Assembly: GCA_937123825.1 (NCBI GenBank) | Contig: CAKZKQ010000676.1 | Location: 1 to 64,000 of the forward strand | Source: an uncultured Pseudomonadota bacterium | Lineage (GTDB): Bacteria > Myxococcota_A > Bradymonadia > Bradymonadales > GCA-2716585 | Reading direction: 5' to 3' | Length of the DNA stretch: 64,000 bases | Shown here: positions 52,310-62,094 of the stretch, piece after piece | Layout of the letters: the number at the start of each line of letters is the position of its first letter | Numbering within the stretch: the stretch's first letter is position 1 | The notes under the pieces: generated by a model | Told to the model about the DNA's origin: nothing | Databases searched by the model: none | The model's input: only the letters and a program-made list of their open reading frames with translations | Program-made: the position numbers and the translations under genes

Positions 52310-55093
52310 ATGAAACCTGAAAAGAAGAGCCTTGAGGGCGCTTACAACCCCGAAGAGGTGGAGCGCGGATGGTACGACTGGTGGGTGGAAGAGGGCTTCT
52401 TCCACGCTGACGAAAAGAGTGACAAGCCCCCCTACACCATCGTCATCCCGCCGCCCAACGTCACCGGCTCGCTCCACATGGGCCACGCCCTGACGATGAC
52501 CATCCAGGACATCCTCATCCGCTGGAAGCGGATGGACGGCTTTGAGGCCCTCTGGCTGCCCGGCACCGACCACGCCGGCATCGCCACCCAGATGGTGGTC
52601 GAGCGCATGCTCAACAAGCAGGGCACCTCGCGCCACGACCTGGGGCGCGAGAAGTTTGTGGAGAAGGTGTGGGAGTGGAAGGGCCGTTACGGCAACCGCA
52701 TCACCACCCAGCTTCGCCGCATCGGCGCCTCGCTCGACTGGGAGCGCGAGCGCTTCACCATGGACGAGGGCCTGTCCGAGGCCGTCAAAGAAGTCTTTGT
52801 GCGCCTGTGGGAAGAGGGCCTGATCTACCGCGCCGAGCGCCTGGTGAACTGGGACCACGGCACCCGCACCGTGCTCAGCGACCTTGAGGTGGAGCAGGAA
52901 GAAGAAGACGGCCACCTGTGGCACCTTCGCTACCCGCTCAGCGACGACCCCTCGCGTGCCATCATCGTGGCCACCACGCGTCCCGAGACCATGCTGGGCG
53001 ACTCGGCGGTGGCCGTGCACCCCGATGATGAGCGCTACAAGGATCTGATCGGCAAGACGGTGGCGCTGCCGCTGACCGACCGTCACATCCCCATCATCGC
53101 CGACCCGATCGTGGCCGATCCCGAGTTTGGCTCCGGTGCGGTGAAGATCACCCCCGCCCACGACTTCAATGATTGGGACTGCGGCAAGCGCAACGACTTG
53201 CCCGTGATGCAGGTGATCGGCTTTGACGCCTGCATCAACGACAACGCCCCCGAGAAGTACCGCGGCCTGAACGTGACCGAGGCCCGCAAGCAAGTGGTGG
53301 CCGATCTGGACGCCTGCGGCGCCCTGGTGAAGATCGAAGACCACAAGTACATGCCGGGCCGGTCCCAGCGCAGCGGCAAGATCGTCGAGCCGCTGCCCAT
53401 GACCCAGTGGTACGTGAAGATGGAGCCCCTGGCGGCGCCCGCCATCAAGGCCGTCGAGGACGGGGACATCAAGTTCCTGCCCGAGATGTGGACCAAGGTG
53501 TACTTCGAGTGGATGCGCAACATCCGCGACTGGTGCATCTCGCGTCAGCTCTGGTGGGGCCACCAGATTCCCGCCTGGCACTGCGATGACTGCGAGGGCA
53601 TCACCGTCTCCCGCACCACGCCCGAGGCCTGCCAGCACTGCAACAGCACCAAGATCACCCAGGATCCCGACGTGCTGGACACCTGGTTCTCCAGCGGCTT
53701 GTGGCCCTTCTCCACCATGGGCTGGCCCGAGCAGACCGAGACCCTGGCCAAGTTCTACCCCACCTCCGTGATGGAGACGGGTTTTGACATCATCTTCTTC
53801 TGGGTGGCCCGCATGATCTTCATGGGGCTGCACTTCATGGACGAGATCCCGTTCCACACGGTCTTCCTGCACGCCATGGTGCGCGACCGCGACGGCAAGA
53901 AGATGTCCAAAACCAAGGGCAACGTGATCGATCCGCTCCACGTGATCGACGGGGTGCGCCTTGAAGATGTGCCCGAAGAAGAGCGCGACAACTACAAGCA
54001 GCTCTTTGAGCAGTTCCCCGAAGGCCTCTCGGCCCAGGGCACCGACGCATTGCGCTTCACCCTGGCGGTCTACGCCGCCCAGGGTCGCGACATCAAGCTC
54101 GACGTCAAGCGCGTGGAAGGTTACCGCGCCTTCCTCAACAAGCTTTGGAATGCCTCCAAGTTTGCCATGATGCACCTTGAGGACTGGCAGCCCCGCGCGC
54201 TGGACCTCGACAAGGAGCAGCTCACCCCGGCTGACCGCTGGATCCTGGGCCGCTTGCAGTCTGTCACCGACCGCGTGCACACGGCGCTGGACAACTTCCA
54301 ACTCAACGAGGCCGCCCAGTCGCTCTACAACTTTGTGTGGGGCGAACTGTGCGACTGGTACATTGAGCTTAGCAAGCCGGTCTTGTATGGGCGCGAGGAG
54401 GCCAAGAGCCTCGGCGGTAACCAGGACACCACCCGCACGGTGTTGGCCCACACGCTGGAGCAGACCCTGCGCCTGCTCCACCCCATCATCCCCTTTGTGA
54501 CCGAGGAGATCTGGCAGTCGATGCCCAAGGCGGGTCAGAACGAGTCGTCGCTGTGCATCTCCAACTGGCCCAAGGCCGACGACGCGCTGCGCTTTGCCCA
54601 GGAGACGGCGGACATGGAGCTGGCCATTGAGCTGATCTCCAAGATCCGCACCATCCGCGGCGAAACCGGCGTGAAGCCCAAAGCCGTCATCGAGACCCTC
54701 TGGCTGCTGACCGACGATGCCGAGCGCAAGGCCCAGATCGAGCGCACCAGCGCCTACCTCCAGACCCAGGCCAACGTGTCGGCCATCCGCATCGCCGCCA
54801 CTGGCGACTCGGAGCGTCCGGCGCAGACGGCCACGGCGGTGGCTGGCGGCGTGGAGATCCACATCCCGCTGGCGGGCTTGATCGACGTGCAGGAAGAGAC
54901 CGCGCGCTTGAACAAGGCCCTTAAAAAGGTGGGCAAGGACATTGAGCACGTCAGCCGCAAGCTGGGCAACCCCCGCTTTGTGGAGAACGCCCCCGACGCC
55001 CTGGTGGCCAAGGAGCGCGCAAAGCTGGCCGAGTTTGAAACCCGCAAGGCGGCGCTTGAAGCGTCGCTCGAAGAACTCAAGAAGCTGGCCTGA
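52310..55093 (+). CDS. valS: valyl-tRNA synthetase
   Basis: 927 residues, full length. Class I signatures: PPPNVTGSLHMGHALTM (HIGH-type HMGH near 56-59) and KKMSKTKGNVIDP (KMSKS-type near 531-535). Editing domain between them (TTRPETMLGDSAVAVHP), anticodon-binding helical part after (SKPVLYGREEAKSLGGNQ), and the ValRS C-terminal coiled-coil arm LIDVQEETARLNKALKKVGK. Charges tRNA-Val and edits misactivated threonine. Start at ATG 52310. Downstream hairpins at 55308 and 55360 end the transcript. Confidence 0.98.
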   Translation: MKPEKKSLEGAYNPEEVERGWYDWWVEEGFFHADEKSDKPPYTIVIPPPNVTGSLHMGHALTMTIQDILIRWKRMDGFEALWLPGTDHAGIATQMVVERMLNKQGTSRHDLGREKFVEKVWEWKGRYGNRITTQLRRIGASLDWERERFTMDEGLSEAVKEVFVRLWEEGLIYRAERLVNWDHGTRTVLSDLEVEQEEEDGHLWHLRYPLSDDPSRAIIVATTRPETMLGDSAVAVHPDDERYKDLIGKTVALPLTDRHIPIIADPIVADPEFGSGAVKITPAHDFNDWDCGKRNDLPVMQVIGFDACINDNAPEKYRGLNVTEARKQVVADLDACGALVKIEDHKYMPGRSQRSGKIVEPLPMTQWYVKMEPLAAPAIKAVEDGDIKFLPEMWTKVYFEWMRNIRDWCISRQLWWGHQIPAWHCDDCEGITVSRTTPEACQHCNSTKITQDPDVLDTWFSSGLWPFSTMGWPEQTETLAKFYPTSVMETGFDIIFFWVARMIFMGLHFMDEIPFHTVFLHAMVRDRDGKKMSKTKGNVIDPLHVIDGVRLEDVPEEERDNYKQLFEQFPEGLSAQGTDALRFTLAVYAAQGRDIKLDVKRVEGYRAFLNKLWNASKFAMMHLEDWQPRALDLDKEQLTPADRWILGRLQSVTDRVHTALDNFQLNEAAQSLYNFVWGELCDWYIELSKPVLYGREEAKSLGGNQDTTRTVLAHTLEQTLRLLHPIIPFVTEEIWQSMPKAGQNESSLCISNWPKADDALRFAQETADMELAIELISKIRTIRGETGVKPKAVIETLWLLTDDAERKAQIERTSAYLQTQANVSAIRIAATGDSERPAQTATAVAGGVEIHIPLAGLIDVQEETARLNKALKKVGKDIEHVSRKLGNPRFVENAPDALVAKERAKLAEFETRKAALEASLEELKKLA

Positions 55094-55307
55094 TCGCCCT
55101 TATCACCGCCCCCCCAACCCCGAGCGCCGCAGGCCGCCTTTGGCCCTGGCTCGCTGCGCTCACCCTCGCCATGCCCGAAAGCCCTTGCGGCGGCCTGCTT
55201 CCTGGGCCGCTTCGGGCATCCAAGCCGCACACACATGGGTTTGGGTGGTTTGTGAGGGGATGAAGGGGGATGGTACATGCCTGATATTGAACGTAGCCCA
55301 GAGCACA

Positions 55308-55340
55308 AACGCCCACGTCGCGCGATGCGACGTGGGCGTT
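55308..55340 (+). terminator. strong hairpin after valS
   Basis: AACGCCCACGTCGC (55308-55321), loop GCGAT, GCGACGTGGGCGTT (55327-55340): a perfect 14-bp stem, then TGTTCGTTC-like T-rich sequence. Placed 215 bases past the valS stop, in the convergent gap with the next gene. Confidence 0.65.
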
Positions 55341-55359
55341 GTTCGTTCTTGTCTGGTTG

Positions 55360-55389
55360 CATCAAGCCCCCGAAAAGAGGGGCTTGATG
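55360..55389 (-). terminator. hairpin after the PPC-repeat gene
   Basis: CATCAAGCCCC (55360-55370) and GGGGCTTGATG (55379-55389) form a perfect 11-bp stem with an 8-base loop, ten bases past the minus-strand gene's stop. No T-run follows, so termination is inferred from position only. Confidence 0.5.
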
Positions 55390-55399
55390 GCACCGTTCA

Positions 55400-58300
55400 T
55401 CACTCGGCGTCGGTGATCTCAACCGTCATGCTGTAGTTGTTGACGACGTTGTTGGTGAAGAGACGCACCTGGAGGAAGACGGTGGTGTCTGCGTCCACGG
55501 TGGCCGTCACGTTCTCGGTATCGATGACGCCCGAGGAGCGGTCGAGCTCCACCTCATCGATGTCAAAGAGGGTGATGTCGATGTCACCTTCGGCGTCGAT
55601 GAAGTTGACCGTGATGTTGATGGTCTGACCCGCCAGCAGATCGATGGCGAAGAAGTCGTTCGGATCCGTGTCGGGACGGCAGAGGTCGAGGTCTTCGTAG
55701 GTGCCGGCGGTGATGACGGCGGCTTCCTCGAAGGAGTTGTTGGGCTCGAACTCATCGTTGCAGATGTCCACGAACTCAAAGGTCAACTCGTAGGCGTTCT
55801 GCTCCAGTCCGTCACCAAAGACTTCCAGGAAGTAGATGCCCGCTTCTTCGATGGCCTGCAGGATGCGCTCGTTGTCGGTGGCGCTGTTGGCCTCGGCCAG
55901 CACGGTGGTGCCGTCCTGGTCGTAGAGGCGCAGACCCAGGTCACCGTCGGCGTCGATGAAGGCCAGGTCGGCCTGGAGGGTCTCGCCGCCGCCGTTGGCG
56001 ATGAACTGGATGAAGTCCGTGTCGCCGCTGCAGATCTGACCGGAGTAGGTGCCGGGCTCAAGGAGCTGACCGGCGAAGGGCGCGTCGTCGTCTTCACGGC
56101 CATCGTCTTCGCAGACGTTGTCTTCGAGGGTGATGGTCATGTCGTAGGTCTGAACATCGGCCGGGAAGAAGGCGTCGTCTTCGACCTGGATGTAGTAGGT
56201 GCCGCCGTTGTCATCGCTGGTGATGATGCGGGCGTTCTGAATGGTGCCAAAGACGTTCTCGTTGATCAGCTCGGTCTCCTGATCGGGGCCGAAGACGCGC
56301 AGACGAATGTCGCCAGCGGGGTACTCGACAGTGATGTTCAGGATGGAGTTGGGACCAACCTCAACCGCGTAGAAGTCCAGGGCGTCGGGACCATCACAGA
56401 GGTCAAGCCCTTCGTAGACACCCGCTTCCACAGGCGCAGCGGCGCCGATGGAGTTGTTGGGCTCGAACTGGTCGACACACTCTTCAACAGGCAGGGACTC
56501 AAGCAAGTTGACCGAGATGCTGTAGGTGTTGTCCACGCGACCGGCGGTGCGGGCCCGCAGGAAGTAGTCGCCGCCCGTGATGGCGCGGAAGATGAGGCGC
56601 TCGTTGTTGATCTCGTCGTCCGAAGCGTTGACGTTGACCAGCTCGGTCTCACCGTCGGTGTCAAAGAGGGTCAGGTCCATGTCGCCGTCGGCGTGGGTGA
56701 AGAAGAGGTTGGCGTCAAGGATGAACCCTTGAGGGACGTTGACGCGGAACCAGTCTTCGTCGCCAGCGCAGGCGGTGCGGCCGGTGATCTCGCCGTCGAG
56801 GATGGTGGCCGTCAGGGCATCATCGTCATCTTCGTTGAGGTCATCTTCACAGATGGGCGCCTGACGCTCGGGGGCGTCGATGATCATCTGGTAGCCGTTG
56901 CGGGCGTTGGTGGTGAACATGCGCACGCGGATGAAGTAGAAGCCGTCGGCCTCCACAACGCCCTCGACCTGCTCGTTGTCGGTGGTGGACGCCGAGGAGT
57001 CGATGGTGGTGGTGCCGTTGGTGTCCAGCAGCGCGATGTCGATGTCGCCATCGGCGTCCACAAAGAGCACATCCACGGTGATGGCGTCGCCTGCCTCAAG
57101 GTAGAGGGTGTAGAAGTCGAATTCATCGTCGGGGCGGCAGACGCTGAGTTCATCGTAGCTGCCAGGGGCGATGTCAACAGCGTCAGCCACGGTGTTGTTC
57201 CCTTCGAACTCGTCATCGCAGCTGACCACGCCGACCACGGTGGCGCTGATGCCGTAGGCCACGTTTTCGCCGCCGTCCTTCAAGAAGGCGCGCACGAAGT
57301 AGGTGCCGGGGGCAGGCGCGTCGAAGTCGAGGTTCTCGGTGTTGCCGGTGCCGTCGGCGGTCTCCAGAACGGTGACGCCGTCCACGTCGATCAACTCCAG
57401 GTCCACATCACCGAAGGTGTTGTTGAAGTTGGTGCGCACGCGGATCTCGGAGGGCACCTCTTCGACGACCACAGCGTAGAAGTCGCTTTCGCCGACGCAG
57501 GCAACGGCGTCAACGGTCTCGAAGTCGAGCGCGGTGGCAGAGACGCTGTCGTCGTTGGGCTCGTTGAGGTCGATGCACTCAGCGGCAGTGACCTCGGAGA
57601 AGATCATGTCGTAGGTGTTCTCGGTGTTGAAGCCCAGGATGAAGACGCGCACGAAGTAGGTGCCGGGCTCCAACTCGCGCGAGATGGTCTCGTTGTCGCT
57701 GGAGGAGACGGCCGAAGCGACGGTGGCTTCGTCGGCGTCCAGCAGACGCATGTCGATGTCGCCAGGGGCGTCGAGGAAGAGCAGGGTGATGTCCACCACG
57801 GCGGTCTCTTCGAGGGTGAAGGTGAAGAAGTCCACCTCGTCCGTCTCGTCGCACAGGGTCAGCCCTTCAATGCGGGTGCCGAAGGTCAGGACCTCGGCTT
57901 CGTCGGCGGTGTTGTTGGGCTCAAGGATGTCCTCGCAGTTGAGGCGGACCTCGTTCTCCAGCGAGAGGCTGTAGGGGGTGTCGATGCCATCGGCCAGGAA
58001 GACGCGCACGAAGTAGGCGCCGGTGTTCTCAAAGAGGAACGTGGCTTCGGCGCCGGCGCCGGGGCCTTCAGCGCTGGCCAGGACGGTGACGCCGTCGCTG
58101 TCGATGATCTCCATGTCGATGTCGCCGAACTGGTTGTCGAAGTCGGCGGTGACGGTCACTTCGGTGAAGGGCTCGACGACGAGCAGCTCGTAGAAGTCCA
58201 CGTCGCCCACGCAGGCGGTGGCGGCGTCAACGCTGCCGTCGAGTTCCACCGTGGTGGGGGTGTTGATGTCGTCGTTGGGCTCGTTGGCGTCCACGCACTC

Positions 58301-60691
58301 GGGCGGGGTCAGCAGATCCAACTCCAGGTTGTAGGGGGTGTTGATGCCGCTAAGCAGGGTCACCTCAACGAAGTAGGTGCCAGCAGCGGGCGCCAGGGCG
58401 CTGACGAGGTCTTCGGTGAACTCACCTTCGGTCTCGTCCAGGACGGTGGTGCCGTCGGTGTCGTAGAGCTTCAGGGCGATGTCGCCAAAGCCGTCTTCGA
58501 CCAGGCCAGCGACTTCGATGAAGCTGTTGGCCGCGGTGACTTCAATGGCGTAGAAGTCGGGGTCGTTGGCGCAGGCCAGGGCGTCTTCAACCAGGTTCTC
58601 GCTGAAGGTACCGGCGTTGTCGGCGTCGTTGTTGGGCTCGAAGTTGTCGGCGCACTCGGTCACATCCAGGGTGATGGTGTACTCGGTGTTGCCGCCAGCG
58701 GCGATGTTGGTGCGGATGTAGTAGGTGCCGGGCACGGGGGCGACGCCGCGCAGCAACTCGGTCTCACCGGGACCCTGGGTCTCGGCCAGAACGGTGGTGC
58801 CGTCGGTGTCGATCAGGGCCAGGTTCACGTCACCAAAAGGCGTGCCGTAGGTGCCTTCGACCTCAACCAGAGCGTTGTCCGAGCCAACTTCAAAGGAGAA
58901 GAAGTCGGGGTCGTCGGGGCAGGCCACGCCGCTGGCGCCTTCTTCGGGGAAGGCGGCGGCCGCGTCGGCGTCGTTGTTGGGCTCGAAGTCGTCGGCGCAC
59001 TCGGGCGAGTCGGGGCCGGGGGTGACGCCGATGGTCATGTCGTAGGTGTTGTCCACACCGCCGAGCACGCGCACCTCCAGGATGTAGATCCCAGCGGCCT
59101 CGACCTCTTCAGTGATGTTCTCACTGTCGCTGACGCCGGTGGACGAGGCGATGAAGTCGCCAAAGAAGTTCCGCAGGGTCATGTCGATGTCGCCGTCGGC
59201 GTCAACGAAGTTCAGCGTGATGTCCACGGTGTCCTGGAAGCCCAGCGGGATGGCGTAGAAGTCAGCCTCATCGCTGCAGACCTGCAGGCCTTCGTAGGTG
59301 CCGGGTTCAACCGTGCTGGCGTTCTCGCTCTCGTTGTTGGGCTCGAACTCATCCAGCGGGCAGTCGCTGGCCTCACCCACGGTCAGGGCCACGTTGTAGA
59401 CGCTGCCGCCAGTTTCGCGGGCGCTGATGACTTCGACCACAAAGGTGCCGCCCTCGGGGGAGTTGGCGGTGACGCGCTCGATGTCGCCGTCGCCCTCAGA
59501 GCGGTCCAGCTCGGTCATGCCGTCGGTGTCGTAGAGCACCAACGTCAGGTCACCGGCTTCGTTGTCAAAGTCGATCGCCACCGTGCCGGACTCGCCGGGC
59601 AGGAGCGTGAAGCTGTAGAAGTCGCTGTCACCGGAGCAGGAGACCTGGCCCTGGAGGCCGTTGGTGTCCAGCAGGGTCGCATCGACGGACGAGTTGTTGG
59701 GCTCGCTGGCGTCGTCGTTGCAGATGTCGTCGCCGCCGTTGATGGCCGCCGTCAAGGTGTACTCGCCGGTGGTCTCAAGGTCGTTGTCGGTGGCAAAGAC
59801 GCGCGCGAAGAAGGCGCCGCCAGCGTTGGAGGTGAAGGTGGCCTCACGGCCGCCGTCCACGATCTGGCTGTTGGCCACAGGCTGGCTGTCTTCGTCGACG
59901 ATCTGGAGGTTGAGCGCCGCTTCAGTGGCGATCGAGACCGTCAGCGTGCCGCCGGGCTCCAGCGTGTAGGCAAAGTAGTCGTTGTCCGCCTCGCAGATGC
60001 TCAGGTTCTCGAAAGTCCCTTCGCCAAGGTCGGTGGCCTCGCCGGTGTTGTCGTTGGATTCGTTGCCGTCGGGCAGGCACTGGCCCATGTCCTCGACGCA
60101 GATGTTGTTGGCCTCGTCGCAGATCTCACCGCCCGGGCAGTCCCCGTCTTCGCGGCAGGCGTCAGCCAGGCAGGCGTTGTCGATGCAAAGCTCGTTCTGG
60201 GCGCAGTCGCTGTCGAGGCGGCAGCCGTCGATGCAGACGTTGTCTTCGCAGATGCTGCCCGGGCCGCAGTCGTCGTCTTCGGCGCAGCCCTCTTCTTCTT
60301 CACAGTCGGCGGCGCAGTTTTCGGGCGTCTCGCCTTCATCGCAGACACCGTCGCCACACTCGGGACCATCTTCCTCGCAGTCCTGAGCGCAGTTGTCGGG
60401 GGTTTCCCCCTCTTCGCAAGTGCCGTTGCCGCACTCGGGGCCGGCGTCGTCGTCGCAGTCGTCGGGGCAGTTGTCGGCGTCTTCGCCGATGCCGCAGATC
60501 CCGTCGCCGCAGGTGGGCTGGTCGTTGTTCTCGTCGTTGTTGTTGTCGTTGTTGACGACGACGTCGTTGTTATCGCTGTCGCCGGGGCAACCGGTCAAAG
60601 ACGTCAACGCGATCACCGCCAGCGCCGTCAAAGCGCTGCGCCCGGCGACCAGACCAACTCTGGACCACCAGGTACTCTTGTTTACATCCAT
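55400..60691 (-). CDS. giant PPC-repeat lipoprotein
   Basis: 1763 residues from the start at 60691; in-frame ATGs up to 60715 are possible. Lipobox LTSLTGC, then Asn/Asp linker, then three Cys-rich CGDGxCxxGE modules (CGDGICGIGEDADNCPDDC-like) and DDxxCxxxxxC modules to about residue 215. From there to the end 13 pre-peptidase C-terminal (PPC) beta domains of 115-120 residues repeat: EPNN.., then C..DxDFY, and a DxTVDITLxFxDADGDIDM strand pair. Probably calcium- or polymer-binding surface protein. The opposite strand has a 1360-codon shadow frame. Confidence 0.87.
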   Translation of the reverse strand: MDVNKSTWWSRVGLVAGRSALTALAVIALTSLTGCPGDSDNNDVVVNNDNNNDENNDQPTCGDGICGIGEDADNCPDDCDDDAGPECGNGTCEEGETPDNCAQDCEEDGPECGDGVCDEGETPENCAADCEEEEGCAEDDDCGPGSICEDNVCIDGCRLDSDCAQNELCIDNACLADACREDGDCPGGEICDEANNICVEDMGQCLPDGNESNDNTGEATDLGEGTFENLSICEADNDYFAYTLEPGGTLTVSIATEAALNLQIVDEDSQPVANSQIVDGGREATFTSNAGGAFFARVFATDNDLETTGEYTLTAAINGGDDICNDDASEPNNSSVDATLLDTNGLQGQVSCSGDSDFYSFTLLPGESGTVAIDFDNEAGDLTLVLYDTDGMTELDRSEGDGDIERVTANSPEGGTFVVEVISARETGGSVYNVALTVGEASDCPLDEFEPNNESENASTVEPGTYEGLQVCSDEADFYAIPLGFQDTVDITLNFVDADGDIDMTLRNFFGDFIASSTGVSDSENITEEVEAAGIYILEVRVLGGVDNTYDMTIGVTPGPDSPECADDFEPNNDADAAAAFPEEGASGVACPDDPDFFSFEVGSDNALVEVEGTYGTPFGDVNLALIDTDGTTVLAETQGPGETELLRGVAPVPGTYYIRTNIAAGGNTEYTITLDVTECADNFEPNNDADNAGTFSENLVEDALACANDPDFYAIEVTAANSFIEVAGLVEDGFGDIALKLYDTDGTTVLDETEGEFTEDLVSALAPAAGTYFVEVTLLSGINTPYNLELDLLTPPECVDANEPNDDINTPTTVELDGSVDAATACVGDVDFYELLVVEPFTEVTVTADFDNQFGDIDMEIIDSDGVTVLASAEGPGAGAEATFLFENTGAYFVRVFLADGIDTPYSLSLENEVRLNCEDILEPNNTADEAEVLTFGTRIEGLTLCDETDEVDFFTFTLEETAVVDITLLFLDAPGDIDMRLLDADEATVASAVSSSDNETISRELEPGTYFVRVFILGFNTENTYDMIFSEVTAAECIDLNEPNDDSVSATALDFETVDAVACVGESDFYAVVVEEVPSEIRVRTNFNNTFGDVDLELIDVDGVTVLETADGTGNTENLDFDAPAPGTYFVRAFLKDGGENVAYGISATVVGVVSCDDEFEGNNTVADAVDIAPGSYDELSVCRPDDEFDFYTLYLEAGDAITVDVLFVDADGDIDIALLDTNGTTTIDSSASTTDNEQVEGVVEADGFYFIRVRMFTTNARNGYQMIIDAPERQAPICEDDLNEDDDDALTATILDGEITGRTACAGDEDWFRVNVPQGFILDANLFFTHADGDMDLTLFDTDGETELVNVNASDDEINNERLIFRAITGGDYFLRARTAGRVDNTYSISVNLLESLPVEECVDQFEPNNSIGAAAPVEAGVYEGLDLCDGPDALDFYAVEVGPNSILNITVEYPAGDIRLRVFGPDQETELINENVFGTIQNARIITSDDNGGTYYIQVEDDAFFPADVQTYDMTITLEDNVCEDDGREDDDAPFAGQLLEPGTYSGQICSGDTDFIQFIANGGGETLQADLAFIDADGDLGLRLYDQDGTTVLAEANSATDNERILQAIEEAGIYFLEVFGDGLEQNAYELTFEFVDICNDEFEPNNSFEEAAVITAGTYEDLDLCRPDTDPNDFFAIDLLAGQTINITVNFIDAEGDIDITLFDIDEVELDRSSGVIDTENVTATVDADTTVFLQVRLFTNNVVNNYSMTVEITDAE

Positions 60692-60997
60692 TCTCATCCG
60701 CTCCATGAGTTGCACTTCAAACCACGCCGTGGCGTCGTACGTGCGTCAGTATGGCGCGGAGTTGCCAGGCCATGAGCTCCGCGCGGTCTTTTCTACGGGT
60801 CTTTTCTTATTTTTTATGACCGCCACAAAACCTTCACACGTATGTGTATTGAATAAGGTCTTTGTGACATCTCCAGCACTGTATATGTTCACTGATGCGG
60901 ATTCAACACAGCTTGTGCTTGATTCCCCTCGGCGTATGGTTAAGGTAGCCCATCGGCCACGTTAGGACCGATGTGGCTGCTGTCTGTTGGAGATGCG
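60692..60997. other. intergenic region between the PPC gene and prfA
   Basis: 306 bases, AT-richer than the neighbourhood (TTTTCTTATTTTTTATGACC, TGTATATGTTCAC). It should carry the promoters of both divergent genes. TTGTGC with TATGGT 16 bases on (about 60911-60938) is a weak candidate for prfA. Confidence 0.35.
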
Positions 60998-62071
60998 ATG
61001 CTTGAGCAACATTTAAAGGATATCGAAGAGCGCTACGAAGAGGTCAACCAGATGCTGGCCCAGCCCGACATCGCCTCGGATCCTGCTCAATTCCGCAAAT
61101 ACGCCCGTGAACACGCCCACCTCCAGGCCATCGTCAATGTCTGGAGGCGTCAGCAAGAGATCCAACAAGAGCTTGTGGATGCGCGCGACTTGCTCAAGGA
61201 CGACGACGAAGAGCTGCGCCAGATGGCCCGCAGCGAGATCTCGACCCTGGAGGAAGAAGACGCCAGGCTCAGCGAGGAGATTCGGATCCTGCTCCTGCCC
61301 CGCGATCCACTCGACGAGAAAAACACCATCCTGGAGATCCGCGCGGGTACCGGTGGTGACGAGGCGGGCATCTTCGCAGGCGATCTCTTTCGCATGTTCA
61401 GCCGCTACGCCGATCGTCGGGGCTGGCGAGTGGAGACGCTCAGCCAGAGCCCGTCTCCCGCTGGTGGTTTCAAAGAGGTCATCGCGCTGGTCAGCGGCGA
61501 TGATGTTTACAGCCGCCTGAAAATGGAGGGTGGCGTGCACCGCGTGCAACGCGTGCCCGAGACCGAGTCTCAAGGCCGGATTCACACCTCCGCCTGCACC
61601 GTGGCCATCATGCCCGAGGCCGACGAGGTCGATGTTCAGATCGAGCCGGGGGATCTGAAAGTGGACACCTACCGCGCCAGCGGCGCTGGTGGTCAGCACG
61701 TCAACAAGACCGACTCGGCCATCCGCATCACCCACATCCCCACCGGCACCGTGGTGCAGTGCCAGGATGAGAAGAGCCAGCACAAGAACAAGGCCCGCGC
61801 GCTGAAGATCCTCAAGGCGCGGCTGCTGGAGCAGGAGCGCGCCTCACAGCACAGCGAAGAGAGCAGCGCGCGCCGCGCCCAGGTCGGTTCGGGTGACCGC
61901 TCCGAGCGCATCCGGACCTACAACTATCCGCAAAACCGCGTCTCGGACCACCGCATCAACCTCACCCTCTACAAGCTCGACCAGATCGTCCAGGGTGATC
62001 TTGATCAGGTCCTCGATCCTCTTCTGTCGCACCTCCAGGCCCAGGCGCTCAAAGAAATGGGCGTCAACTGA
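60998..62071 (+). CDS. prfA: peptide chain release factor 1
   Basis: 357 residues, normal length. Start at ATG 60998 with GGAG upstream. GGQ peptide-release motif in SGAGGQHVNKTDSA (Gly-Gly-Gln near 231-233), codon-recognition segment RVPETESQGRIHTSA (PxT form), and the RF1 C-terminal YNYPQNRVSDHRINLTLYKL. Recognises UAA and UAG and triggers hydrolysis of peptidyl-tRNA. RF1 rather than RF2 because of PxT. Followed 23 bases later by the cardiolipin synthase gene on the same strand. Confidence 0.97.
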   Translation: MLEQHLKDIEERYEEVNQMLAQPDIASDPAQFRKYAREHAHLQAIVNVWRRQQEIQQELVDARDLLKDDDEELRQMARSEISTLEEEDARLSEEIRILLLPRDPLDEKNTILEIRAGTGGDEAGIFAGDLFRMFSRYADRRGWRVETLSQSPSPAGGFKEVIALVSGDDVYSRLKMEGGVHRVQRVPETESQGRIHTSACTVAIMPEADEVDVQIEPGDLKVDTYRASGAGGQHVNKTDSAIRITHIPTGTVVQCQDEKSQHKNKARALKILKARLLEQERASQHSEESSARRAQVGSGDRSERIRTYNYPQNRVSDHRINLTLYKLDQIVQGDLDQVLDPLLSHLQAQALKEMGVN

Positions 62072-62094
62072 GCATCGCCAGCAAGGACGGTGTC

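Noticed and set aside
52064..54949. 961-codon minus-strand frame opposite valS
   Set aside because: Shadow of valS, no ribosome site or motif.
56693..60775. 1360-codon plus-strand open frame opposite the PPC lipoprotein
   Set aside because: Mirror frame of a repeat-rich gene with strong third-base GC bias; Val/Gly/Asp-rich, no motif, no ribosome site.
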